Assembly: GCA_016286035.1 (NCBI GenBank)
Contig: JAEERY010000034.1
Coordinates: 1-64,000, forward strand
Direction: 5' to 3'
From: Lachnospiraceae bacterium
Lineage (GTDB): Bacteria; Bacillota; Clostridia; Lachnospirales; Lachnospiraceae
Length of the DNA stretch: 64,000 nucleotides
Shown: positions 18,401 to 26,337 of the stretch, piece after piece
Numbering within the stretch: position 1 is the first letter of the stretch
How the letters are laid out: each line of letters starts with the position of its first letter
The notes under the pieces: model-generated
What the model saw: only the letters and a program-made list of their open reading frames with translations
What the model was told of the DNA's origin: nothing
Databases searched by the model: none
Position numbers and translations under genes: made by a program

Positions 18401-19669
18401 GAAGATACGGACAAACTCTTTACCGCATATGAGAGACTTGATGAAGTTAAGAACAGCGGAATTCAGGGAACGGGACTTGGACTTGATATTTCAAGAAGAT
18501 TCGTTGAACTGATGAACGGAAAACTCTGGTGCGAAAGTGTTTACGGTGAAGGTTCCGAATTTATATTTACTCTTGATCAGAAGATCGCTGATGAAAGAGT
18601 TATGGGCATCTTTGATGAAAATAAGGATGAAGGTGCAAAAGGTCCGTATATTCCTCAGTTTATAGCTCCGGATGCTGAAGTTCTCGTCGTAGACGATAAT
18701 CCAATGAACTTAAGTGTTATCAGGAACCTCTTAAAAGCGACAAAGATTTTTGTCACTACTGCATCAAGCGGTGAAGAATGTCTCGAAAAGATTAAATTCG
18801 GAAGTTTTGATGTTGTTCTTCTGGATCATATGATGCCGGGAATGGATGGTGTGGAAACTCTTGAAAGGATAAGAGAGACACATCCCGATCTTCCTGTATA
18901 TGCGCTTACAGCAAATGCAACTGCCGGAGAAGAGTTCTACAGATCAAAAGGCTTTGACGGTTATCTTGCAAAGCCGATAGATTCCGTTTCGCTTGAAAAA
19001 GCCATAATGCGTCATCTGCCCGAAGAGATAATGATAAAGCCTACCAGGGATGATGCGGTTGAAGATCTCGATGAGCTTCCCGAAGATATGCTGTGGATAG
19101 AAGGTGTAAAGGATATATCTGTTCTGGACGGAATAAAAGCTTCCGGAGGAATAGGATCTTACATAACTGCTCTCAACATGTTCTATGATACGATCGACAG
19201 TAACCATGACGTAATAGAAAAAGCATATAAGGGCAAAAACATAAAACTGTTCACGGTTAAAGTGCATTCTCTTAAGACTTCTGCACGTATCATCGGTGCA
19301 AATGCTCTTTCTGAAATGGCCAAAAATCTGGAAGATGCCGGTAATCATAAGGATATGGAATTTATAGATGACAATGCCGACATATTCCTTGAAGATCTGA
19401 TGTCATTTAAGGATAAACTGTCTTTGCTTCGAAAGAAAGAGGATACAACCGACAAGGAACCGATAAGTAAAGATGAGCTTAAAAGTGCTTATGAGGCATT
19501 AAAAGAAGTCGTACCTCAGATGGATTATGATGCCGTTGAAATGATACTTGATCAGCTTGGCAAATATAAACTGCCTGATAAAGATGACGAGATTATAGAT
19601 AATGTAAGCAAGATGCTAAAGGTGTTTGACTGGGAAGGTATGGAAAACCTGCTTAAGTCTATAGGGTAA
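15437..19669 (+). CDS. Two-component propeller hybrid sensor histidine kinase
   Basis: From ATG 15437 the protein has 1410 residues. A signal peptide (about 1-30) leads to an outside domain of some 730 residues made of repeats like GKGxIWxGT/NGLxxD, the two-component-regulator beta-propeller, ending in a Y_Y_Y-type beta-sandwich. One membrane helix at about 768-790 follows. Inside are HisKA with His825 in NMSHEIRTP, an ATPase domain (GTGLGLDISRRF), a receiver with Asp1130 in LLDHMMPGMDG, and a phosphotransfer domain with His1277 in VHSLKTSAR. This is a four-step phosphorelay in one chain. Such propeller hybrids sense polysaccharide fragments in Bacteroidetes; the ligand here is unknown. The next gene encodes a receiver protein, a candidate partner. 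Confidence 0.9.
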   Translation: MKDKGLKLKAVYFILCVFLMLIGYTQGVFAAETESLNDKKPSFGGGYAATGQLSGIGYSTKIYDATNGLPTSDANYILCTSDGYIMIGGYSGIIQYDGAEFTRLDTSYGMTSGRGLFEDSKGRIWVGTNDNGVVVMDHGKNIHYTYREGLTSSSIRVFEEDNYGNVFIGTTAGVSYVDALGVLHNIDDSRINNERILRLDAAPDGTIYGQTKNGCVFSIDSCSVSSFYTSDDLGMLKVTTILADPRHPGKVYFGTESNLIYYGEFGDDVSKMKKISAYPAENIHWMCYECNRIWISSTQNVGYLDDNNGYHNIADLPMNSSIEMMTADYQGNMWFCSSTQGVMKLVSNNFSNVSQKAGLDTGVVNATCLIDGWLYVGTDNGLIVLDKSRKPVKNELTQYIGEARIRSLSSDEKGNLWICTYTNDLGLVCYGSDKKIKSYTVDQGMPNNEIRCALPTSDGSIYSCTNGGLAIIKDGKVDRVVDASSGIKNTVFLTVEEGEDGEILIGTDGDGMYIVNGSNIATLGRDNGLTSDVIMRIKKDRQRNVYWIVTSNSIEYLKNGIITNVTSFPYNNNYDFYFDDNDDMWILSSYGIYTVKVDDMINDNVVDYRLYTIANGLTSTPTANSYSALDDKGNLYVSGRDGVCEVNLNHFIEESVSVKMGVRSISCNNEEVVPVDKTYTIPADNGRISINPTIMDYTMSDPLVRVYLEGSDDAGITTLRSKLSALEYTGLKYGNYKLHIQILDNGGENVLQEEVYNIVKKPRATELIVVRILALALLALLAGLFVWRIMTGTVIRQQYRQIQEAKDEAERANTAKSRFLANMSHEIRTPINTIMGMDEMILREDATGVPKPYFLSVINYALDIRNASDSLLSLVNNLLDMSKIESGKMNLVEQEYDVEENIRSIISMIKVKSAEKDLVFNIDIDSNLPVRMYGDCGKIKQVLLNLLTNAVKYTDVGGFTLKISVESKVEDRCSLRFSVKDTGIGIKPEDTDKLFTAYERLDEVKNSGIQGTGLGLDISRRFVELMNGKLWCESVYGEGSEFIFTLDQKIADERVMGIFDENKDEGAKGPYIPQFIAPDAEVLVVDDNPMNLSVIRNLLKATKIFVTTASSGEECLEKIKFGSFDVVLLDHMMPGMDGVETLERIRETHPDLPVYALTANATAGEEFYRSKGFDGYLAKPIDSVSLEKAIMRHLPEEIMIKPTRDDAVEDLDELPEDMLWIEGVKDISVLDGIKASGGIGSYITALNMFYDTIDSNHDVIEKAYKGKNIKLFTVKVHSLKTSARIIGANALSEMAKNLEDAGNHKDMEFIDDNADIFLEDLMSFKDKLSLLRKKEDTTDKEPISKDELKSAYEALKEVVPQMDYDAVEMILDQLGKYKLPDKDDEIIDNVSKMLKVFDWEGMENLLKSIG

Positions 19670-19682
19670 AGGAGAATAAGAC

Positions 19683-20438
19683 GTGCCGAATAAAATGATG
19701 ATAATCGCAGAGAAAGAATCCTTTCTGGTGCGTGTACTTGTAGGAAAGATCGCAGGTTCAAACATAGAATGTGAATTCGTCCCGTGGGATATAAACAACA
19801 TCAATGCCAAGTGGGATGGTACTTCCTTTATCACACTGTATATGGATGAAGGGAAAAGACCTCATGAAAATGTCCTTCACTTTCTTGATGACAAGATGAA
19901 GGACGATAATGTTCTGATGATAATGATAGGTGAAGCACAGGATATTCATTTTGCATGTGATCATGTCCCGGGAGATCTGATCTATAAAACATTCAACAGA
20001 CCTTTGAACAACGAAGAGTATGTAAACTGCGTTGTGGATCTTTATAAAAAGGTTGATTCGGGAGAATTTAAAAAACAGATCCTTATTGTAGATGATGACC
20101 CGAATTATCTTTCTCTGGTAAGAGAGTGGTTAAAGGACAGATATAAAGTGTTTATGGCAAACTCCGGTCTTCAAGCCATCAAGTGGCTTGGAAAAAACAA
20201 GGCGGATCTTATTCTGCTCGATCATGAAATGCCGGTAACAAGCGGTCCCCAGGTCCTTGAAATGCTAAGGAATGATGATGAAACAAAAGATATCCCGGTC
20301 ATGTTTCTTACCGGAAAGAGTGACAAGGAAAGTGTTATGGCAGTTTTGGAACTCAAACCAGAAGGATATTTCCTTAAAACCATATCAAGAGAAAATCTTT
20401 TGGAGAAGCTTGATGAGTTTTTCCTTCTTCATAAATAG
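19683..20438 (+). CDS. Response regulator with tandem receiver-like domains
   Basis: The GTG start at 19683 has GGAGAA six bases upstream. The 251-residue protein has an N-terminal receiver-like half (1-125) that lacks the phospho-acceptor pattern, and a full C-terminal receiver with ILIVDDDPNYLSLV, Asp180 in LILLDHEMP, and FLTGKSD. There is no output domain, so it must act by protein contact, like CheY or a phosphorelay intermediate. It sits 13 bases after the propeller hybrid kinase and 15 bases before the HD-GYP-like gene, so it probably carries phosphate from one to affect the other. This link is an inference. Confidence 0.85.
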   Translation: MPNKMMIIAEKESFLVRVLVGKIAGSNIECEFVPWDINNINAKWDGTSFITLYMDEGKRPHENVLHFLDDKMKDDNVLMIMIGEAQDIHFACDHVPGDLIYKTFNRPLNNEEYVNCVVDLYKKVDSGEFKKQILIVDDDPNYLSLVREWLKDRYKVFMANSGLQAIKWLGKNKADLILLDHEMPVTSGPQVLEMLRNDDETKDIPVMFLTGKSDKESVMAVLELKPEGYFLKTISRENLLEKLDEFFLLHK

Positions 20439-20453
20439 GAGTGATCGATTATT

Positions 20454-22835
20454 ATGGTCGAACTGATAAAAGCAAATCAATTGAATATAATGCTGGTTTT
20501 AAGCAGTGCATGCGGTACCTTCGCGCTTTTTGTTCTGATAGCAAGAGCACTTCCAAAAAGAAGAAGGTTTTCTTTGCTTGCGCTTGAATTAAGTTCGATG
20601 CTTTTACTCTATTTTGATCGTCTGGCTTATATGTATTCCGGAGATATGAGCTCAAAGGGTTATATAATGGTCAGGGTCACAAACTTTCTGGTGTATTCTC
20701 TAACACTTGTAGTCATACTTTCACTGAATCTTTATCTGATGGATCTTCTGATGAATGAAGGTGAAATGGAAAAGATACCAAAGAGACTTATCGCTGTAAG
20801 GATACTGGGATATATAGGTATCCTTATGGTTGTGATATCCGCCTTTACGGGTCTGTATTACTATTTTGATGAGTTAAACAGATATCAGAGAGGCCCGGGG
20901 TTCATTCTCTGCTATGTTTTTCCGCTGATAACGCCGTTAATAATACTTACTGTTGTAATACAGTATCGTAAAAGATTGAGCAAGGGTGTAGTCTTCTCGA
21001 TCGTTCTGTTTGTTGTACTGCCCATAATTGCATCTATAATACAGATATTTGCATACGGATTGTCACTGACAAACATGGCAATTGTCGGTGTAGCAATGAT
21101 CACCTATATTTTTGCTCTTTATGACATCAATGATAAACTCGAAAAGTCTAACAGACGTGAGATCGAGTTCTTAAAAGAAGAGAGACAGAACATGCAGAAT
21201 CTTTTTGAACAGACTGCAAGTGCTTTTGTAAATGCGATCGATGAAAAGGATGAGTATTCCGTAGGGCATTCGCACAGAGTTGCCGATTATGCAAGAAAGA
21301 TAGCTAAAGCATGCGGTAAGAATGATAAAGCCTGTGATGAGATATATTACAGTGCGCTGCTTCATGATGTCGGAAATATAGGAGTGATGGATCCTACAAA
21401 AGATACCGATGATAAGCTTACCGAAGAAGAGATTGAGATACTTAATCAAAAGACCATGATCGGAGATAAACTGCTTTCAAGTATAAGCGATTATCCTTAT
21501 CTTAAAGACGGAGCTCATTATGTGAATGAAAGATATGACGGAAGCGGTTATCCAAACGGACTTAAAGGTGATGAGATACCTGAAGTAGCCCGAATAATAT
21601 CAGTTGCCGATCACTACGATAATCTTACATCCACAAAGAGTTTCAGAGCTCCCTTCCCTCAGACTGTAGTCAGAGAGGAATTCATAAGAGAAGCAGGCAA
21701 AATGTTTGATCCCAGATTCTCGACCGTGATGGTGAAACTGATAGACTCTGATTCCGGGTATGAGATGAGCGATGATCAGACTGATAATGCGTTTAAAGAA
21801 CAGTTAGAGTGTGATGAATACAGAACTGATATACAAAAGGGTATACTGATCGAGAATGTCTATACCGATATCAGCTTTAAGTTTTCGGAGAACAAAAAGA
21901 AGGACGACGGGTTTTCTACTCCGTCTCTTATTATATATGATTCCTTTGACGGAAGAGTGCATGATGATAAAAAGACGATCAAGGCATTCCATTATCTTGA
22001 ATACGGTGAGATATGGTTTGACGGAAATGTTGTATGTACTGCAGCAAGGAATATGACATCAAAAGAGATCGCATTAGATGATAACAGGAAAGATACTGAT
22101 CAGATTGATCAAAACATATTCAGAATTAGAGCTGGAAGATATGAAGATCATGTAAGGATCATTGTTTCTGACGCTTATGGTGCTCATGAAGTGACGATCG
22201 CATTACAGGACAGCTCGAAGTATGCATATATAGGCATTACGGGTGAACACTGTATCTTATCTGAATTTATGATCGAAAAGACCGATACTGAAGTGGGTGA
22301 TTCCGATATTGAGCGTATAGCAAGCAAGATATCGTATTTAAACCGTCTTGAAGGTGATCTGCCTAATCTGCAGATAGATAAGACAAGATCAAAGAACACC
22401 CAAGGAATCGTGTTAAATAAAGATCTGAATTTCATTTTTCATACGATGAGTCTTCCTTCTGCCAGTCTCGTATGGAATTGTCCGTATATTCTTATATACA
22501 GTTCTGACGATAACACCGTTAACGGTTCAAATTACAGGGAATATGCCCTGATAAAACTCAACGGTGAGACCGACAGAGAAAAAGAATTTGCCGAAAACAC
22601 TATTCAGATACAGAAAACCGAAAGATTTAAAGACTGGGACAAGTGGCTTGAGAAAAACAGGGAAGGCTTTGAATGTGAAGTAGAAATAGAAAGAAAAGGC
22701 AACAGGATCGAAACTTATACGGAAGCAGCTGGACTGAATTTAAGGAATGTGACGGTACTTAAAGAGACTCCAAAACAGATCTGTGTTGCTCTTACTGGTG
22801 ATCAGTGCGTTTTAACGGATATAAGGGTAAGATAG
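20454..22835 (+). CDS. Seven-helix membrane protein with degenerate HD-GYP domain and duplicated C-terminal domain
   Basis: The 793-residue protein has seven membrane helices in residues 9-225, then an HD-GYP-like domain. The HD pair is at 304-305, but the next lysine is asparagine (HDVGN, Asn308), and HHER is VNER (357-360), so two metal-binding or catalytic positions are lost. GYP (365-367) is kept. After it come about 330 residues with two related beta-rich copies (about 470-610 and 620-793), each closing with a stretch like ITGEHCILSEF or LTGDQCVLTDI. These look like lectin-type jelly-roll domains, which I cannot name. It may bind cyclic di-GMP without cleaving it. The ATG at 20454 has AGGAG 11 bases upstream. 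Confidence 0.75.
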   Translation: MVELIKANQLNIMLVLSSACGTFALFVLIARALPKRRRFSLLALELSSMLLLYFDRLAYMYSGDMSSKGYIMVRVTNFLVYSLTLVVILSLNLYLMDLLMNEGEMEKIPKRLIAVRILGYIGILMVVISAFTGLYYYFDELNRYQRGPGFILCYVFPLITPLIILTVVIQYRKRLSKGVVFSIVLFVVLPIIASIIQIFAYGLSLTNMAIVGVAMITYIFALYDINDKLEKSNRREIEFLKEERQNMQNLFEQTASAFVNAIDEKDEYSVGHSHRVADYARKIAKACGKNDKACDEIYYSALLHDVGNIGVMDPTKDTDDKLTEEEIEILNQKTMIGDKLLSSISDYPYLKDGAHYVNERYDGSGYPNGLKGDEIPEVARIISVADHYDNLTSTKSFRAPFPQTVVREEFIREAGKMFDPRFSTVMVKLIDSDSGYEMSDDQTDNAFKEQLECDEYRTDIQKGILIENVYTDISFKFSENKKKDDGFSTPSLIIYDSFDGRVHDDKKTIKAFHYLEYGEIWFDGNVVCTAARNMTSKEIALDDNRKDTDQIDQNIFRIRAGRYEDHVRIIVSDAYGAHEVTIALQDSSKYAYIGITGEHCILSEFMIEKTDTEVGDSDIERIASKISYLNRLEGDLPNLQIDKTRSKNTQGIVLNKDLNFIFHTMSLPSASLVWNCPYILIYSSDDNTVNGSNYREYALIKLNGETDREKEFAENTIQIQKTERFKDWDKWLEKNREGFECEVEIERKGNRIETYTEAAGLNLRNVTVLKETPKQICVALTGDQCVLTDIRVR

Positions 22836-22844
22836 TGGCCTTAA

Positions 22845-22874
22845 TTGATTGAGACTGTTAAAATGTGGTATACT
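22845..22874 (+). promoter_or_regulatory. Promoter of the folate operon
   Basis: TTGATT (22845-22850) is 18 bases from TATACT (22869-22874). The folE start codon is 27 bases further on, after an AAAGGAG ribosome binding site. Confidence 0.7.
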
Positions 22875-22900
22875 TTAGCCAAAGGAGTATATAGACTAAA

Positions 22901-23455
22901 ATGGTAGACAAGAACAAGATAGAAGAAGCAGTCAGAATGATCCTGGAGGGGATCGGAGAAGATCCTGACAGGGAAGGACTGAAAGATACACCATCGCGTA
23001 TAGCACGTATGTATGAAGAGATTTTTGCGGGAATGGATGAGAGTGCATCGACACATCTTTCAAAACGCTTTACCTGTGATAACTCGGAAATAGTACTTGA
23101 AAAAGATATCACTTTTTATTCAATGTGCGAGCATCATCTTTTGCCTTTTTACGGTAAGGCGCATGTTGCTTATATACCAAACGGCGAGGTTGTAGGATTA
23201 AGCAAGCTGGCAAGGACTGTGGAGGTATTTGCAAAAAGACCCCAGCTGCAGGAGAGGATGACTGCACAGATAGCGGATGCGATCATGGATGAGCTTAAAT
23301 GTGAAGGTGCCATGGTTGTAATTGAAGCTGAGCATATGTGCATGACAATGCGCGGAGTTAAAAAGCCCGGAAGTACAACAGTTACCTGTGTATCAAGAGG
23401 CGCATTTGAAGATGAAAAGATGAAGAGAGCATGCTTCAGACTTATGAGGATGTAA
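22901..23455 (+). CDS. folE: GTP cyclohydrolase I
   Basis: The 184-residue enzyme has the FolE zinc and active-site segment [20 protein letters not shown] and the RPQLQERMT and [10 protein letters not shown] motifs. It converts GTP to 7,8-dihydroneopterin triphosphate, the first step of folate synthesis. It begins a three-gene operon with folP and folBK, with one base between stop and next start. Confidence 0.97.
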   Translation: MVDKNKIEEAVRMILEGIGEDPDREGLKDTPSRIARMYEEIFAGMDESASTHLSKRFTCDNSEIVLEKDITFYSMCEHHLLPFYGKAHVAYIPNGEVVGLSKLARTVEVFAKRPQLQERMTAQIADAIMDELKCEGAMVVIEAEHMCMTMRGVKKPGSTTVTCVSRGAFEDEKMKRACFRLMRM

Positions 23456-23456
23456 G

Positions 23457-24266
23457 ATGGTAATCGGAAGTAAGGATTTTAAAACAAGCGGCCATACTTA
23501 CATAATGGGCATTCTTAATGTAACGCCCGATTCATTTTATGACGGTAATTCATACACAAAGATAGATTCAGCCATAAGAAGAGCTGTGGCAATGCAGGAT
23601 GAAGGAGCTGATATCATTGATATCGGAGGTGAATCCACAAGGCCCGGTTATACGATGATCTCATCAGAAGAAGAAATCGAAAGAGTTGTTCCCGTTATTG
23701 AAGCAGTTAAGAAAGAGACGGATCTTCCAGTCAGCCTTGATACATATAAAGCAGATGTTGCAGCCGCGGGGATAAATGCAGGTGCCGATCTTATAAATGA
23801 TATCTGGGGACTTAAATATGACGGCAAAATGGCTGATGTAATAGCTAAAGCAAATATTGCCTGCTGTCTTATGCATAACAGAAAAGATACGGATTATAAC
23901 GACTTCGTAAGAGATTCCATAAATGATCTTAAGGAGTGCGTTGACATTGCAACAGCAGCCGGAATCGATAAGAACAAGATAATACTCGATCCCGGAGTGG
24001 GATTCGCGAAAGATACAGATCAAAACCTTGAGATAATAGCTTCTCTTAATGAAATAAACAGACTCGGCTATCCTGTTTTGCTCGGAGTAAGCAGGAAATC
24101 CGTAGTAGGAAATGTACTTGATATACCCAAGGAAGAAAGACTTATCGGAACTGTAGCTCTCGGAGTCTTCGGATGTCTAAAAAACATGATGTTTTTACGT
24201 GTTCATGACGTAAAGGAACATGTGCAGGCAGTGAAGATGATAGAAGCTGTGAAGAGATATATGTAA
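23457..24266 (+). CDS. folP: Dihydropteroate synthase
   Basis: The 269-residue enzyme has the family signatures MGILNVTPDSF and DIGGESTRPG, and later DPGVGFAKD and GVSRKS. It joins the pterin pyrophosphate to p-aminobenzoate and is the target of sulfonamides. It starts one base after folE, so translation is coupled. No changes in the drug-binding loops can be judged by eye. Confidence 0.97.
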   Translation: MVIGSKDFKTSGHTYIMGILNVTPDSFYDGNSYTKIDSAIRRAVAMQDEGADIIDIGGESTRPGYTMISSEEEIERVVPVIEAVKKETDLPVSLDTYKADVAAAGINAGADLINDIWGLKYDGKMADVIAKANIACCLMHNRKDTDYNDFVRDSINDLKECVDIATAAGIDKNKIILDPGVGFAKDTDQNLEIIASLNEINRLGYPVLLGVSRKSVVGNVLDIPKEERLIGTVALGVFGCLKNMMFLRVHDVKEHVQAVKMIEAVKRYM

Positions 24267-24312
24267 ATGAATGGTATTTAGGGGTTATGACAAGAAGTTG
24301 GAGGGTATGCGT

Positions 24313-25131
24313 ATGGATCAGATCAAAATCGAGAATCTAAAAGTATTTGCGTATCATGGTGTTTATGAATCTGAACGTGAAAAAGGTCAGAACTTTTTTA
24401 TCAACGCTACGTTGTACACAGACCTTAAAGATGCTGCTACGGAAGATGATGTGGAACTGACTACGGATTATGCTGCGGTATGTCAGACTATCAAAGACGA
24501 AGTCACATTGAAGACATATGATCTTATTGAGACAGTCGCCGAGAAAGTTGCCCAGGCAATACTGGAAAACTTCACAAAGATCGAAGCTGTTGATATAGAG
24601 GTTAAGAAGCCTCAGGCTCCCGTACCGATGGAATTTGATTCAATATCAGTAAAGATAAGCAGAAGATGGTCTGATGCATATCTTTCATATGGTTCAAATC
24701 TCGGTGACAGAGAAGAAAACATAGAGAAAGCTCTGTTTAAACTCTGTGACAGAAATGACTGCAAGATGATCCAGAACTCATCTCTCATAGAGACGAAACC
24801 GTACGGAAATGTTGTGCAGGATGATTTCTTAAACGGTGCATGCTATATAAAGACATTGCTTCGTCCTATGGAACTTTTGGATGTTCTTCATGAACTCGAG
24901 AATGATGCGGGAAGAGTAAGAGACGTTCATTGGGGTCCGAGAACTCTTGATATGGATGTTATATTCTATGATGATCTTGTATATGACAGTGATGATCTTA
25001 TAATTCCTCATGTGGATATAGAGAACAGAGAATTTGTACTTCGTCCCATGGCCGAGATAGCTCCTTACAAGAGACATCCGATATTCAGAAAGACGATGCA
25101 GGAGATGCTCGATGATCTGATGTCCAGATAA
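24313..25131 (+). CDS. folBK: Dihydroneopterin aldolase/HPPK fusion
   Basis: The start is ATG 24313, behind GGAGGG with seven bases of spacing; the frame is open 14 codons further up to 24271, but without a ribosome binding site. The 272-residue chain is FolB (residues 1-115, with FAYHGVYESEREKGQ) fused to FolK (about 117-272, with AYLSYGSNLGDREENI and WGPRTLDMDVIFY). It would convert dihydroneopterin to its hydroxymethyl form and then pyrophosphorylate it, two successive steps that hand the product to FolP. The fusion occurs in several Clostridia. It ends the folate operon before a terminator. Confidence 0.93.
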   Translation: MDQIKIENLKVFAYHGVYESEREKGQNFFINATLYTDLKDAATEDDVELTTDYAAVCQTIKDEVTLKTYDLIETVAEKVAQAILENFTKIEAVDIEVKKPQAPVPMEFDSISVKISRRWSDAYLSYGSNLGDREENIEKALFKLCDRNDCKMIQNSSLIETKPYGNVVQDDFLNGACYIKTLLRPMELLDVLHELENDAGRVRDVHWGPRTLDMDVIFYDDLVYDSDDLIIPHVDIENREFVLRPMAEIAPYKRHPIFRKTMQEMLDDLMSR

Positions 25132-25147
25132 TTATATTGAAAAAATG

Positions 25148-25191
25148 ATCCGGAAGACTTTTTGCTACGCATTGGTCCTCCGGATTTTTTT
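25148..25191 (+). terminator. Terminator of the folate operon
   Basis: A 7-bp core (25148-25154 with 25179-25185), extended by a partly paired inner stem, runs into seven T. The convergent DUF5050-like gene ends just beyond, so this is the plus-strand end signal. Confidence 0.8.
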
Positions 25192-25199
25192 AACATTAA

Positions 25200-26216
25200 T
25201 TATTTTTTGATGCCTGGGTCGAACTGCTCGACCTTGAGTGTTCCGTAATGGTTTGCATGATATGTGACACTGTCATTATCAAACGGGCGGAAATATACAT
25301 AGTTGGATGTTGTCTGAATGTCTTTATAAACACCTTCAGCGATGACTATATCATTGTTGCCGTCAGTATTTACACGATGAAGAGCTGGATCATTCACGCT
25401 AACCTGATAATAGATCAGATCGCCGATCTTGTTGTAGAAGTCAAGACGTTCATTGGTGATGGTCTCTTCAGTGTCAGACTGGGGATTATATCTGTGCAGT
25501 TCATAGTCCGTATTCGGATCAATGAAATATATCCAGCCGTCGTCATCGTAAGCCGGCATATAAACATCGTGAGCCCAGTAATCCTCGGACTGTTCGGTAG
25601 TGGGATCATATATGTAAAGGTGATGATTATCAGACATATTTCCGTAATAAATATATCCCCAGTGTGGATTTACAAAGCTTATCATCTGATCAACTACCTG
25701 ATGGTTATCTTTTTTGTGAGTTGTGACAGAATATATGGTCGTACCTGATGACTTTATATAGTTTTGATAATACAGTCTGTTTCCGTAAAGCAATGCGCTT
25801 GCAACGGGATTTGTAGTATAGCAGATGGAAGAACTTCCGTTGTGAGTTATACTGTAGAGACCTGCAGACTTTCTTACGTAACCGAGTCCCTGACCGCTTG
25901 ATTTTGCTGACATGGAATAATACACACGTGAATCATCAACATTTAATGATATGACAGCAGTGGAGATTATCTTTTTTACATTGGTCTCATCCGAATTCAT
26001 AACATAAAGGGCATCATTATCGTAGGAATTGGCAAAGTAAACCTTGCCGTCATGCTCACAGAATTTACCGTCATTTAAAAGATTATATACAGTGTTGCCT
26101 ATATAGTCTTCACTGTTTAAACTTTTCTGATCCATGACATAACGGACGATATAGATCACCGATATCGTAAGGAGAATACATAACGTTATTAAGATGGCTT
26201 TTACATTCTTATTCAT
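25200..26216 (-). CDS. Membrane-anchored DUF5050-like beta-propeller protein
   Basis: The 338-residue protein has a single N-terminal membrane anchor (about 7-28), then repeating beta motifs such as NDGKFCEHDGKVYFANSYDN, YYSMSAKS, GYIYYGN and GWIYFIDP. This YIYYxN-type repeat is typical of DUF5050 and related clostridial propellers, and it is rich in Tyr and Asp. It lies outside the membrane facing the cell wall, by the positive-inside rule. The function of the family is unknown to me. It is convergent with folBK and divergent from the AAA ATPase gene. Confidence 0.7.
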   Translation of the reverse strand: MNKNVKAILITLCILLTISVIYIVRYVMDQKSLNSEDYIGNTVYNLLNDGKFCEHDGKVYFANSYDNDALYVMNSDETNVKKIISTAVISLNVDDSRVYYSMSAKSSGQGLGYVRKSAGLYSITHNGSSSICYTTNPVASALLYGNRLYYQNYIKSSGTTIYSVTTHKKDNHQVVDQMISFVNPHWGYIYYGNMSDNHHLYIYDPTTEQSEDYWAHDVYMPAYDDDGWIYFIDPNTDYELHRYNPQSDTEETITNERLDFYNKIGDLIYYQVSVNDPALHRVNTDGNNDIVIAEGVYKDIQTTSNYVYFRPFDNDSVTYHANHYGTLKVEQFDPGIKK

Positions 26217-26275
26217 GTTTTCGCCTTTGCTTTAAATATATGTTTATCCTTACTTTAAGTATAACACCAATTTCC

Positions 26276-26304
26276 TTGATATCATAGATATTCTGGGTTA
26301 AGAT
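26276..26304 (+). promoter_or_regulatory. Promoter of the AAA ATPase-ppk operon
   Basis: TTGATA (26276-26281) is 17 bases from TAAGAT (26299-26304). The start codon is at 26338. Confidence 0.7.
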
Positions 26305-26337
26305 TAACTTATATTAGTATACAGAGGTAAAGAAAAA

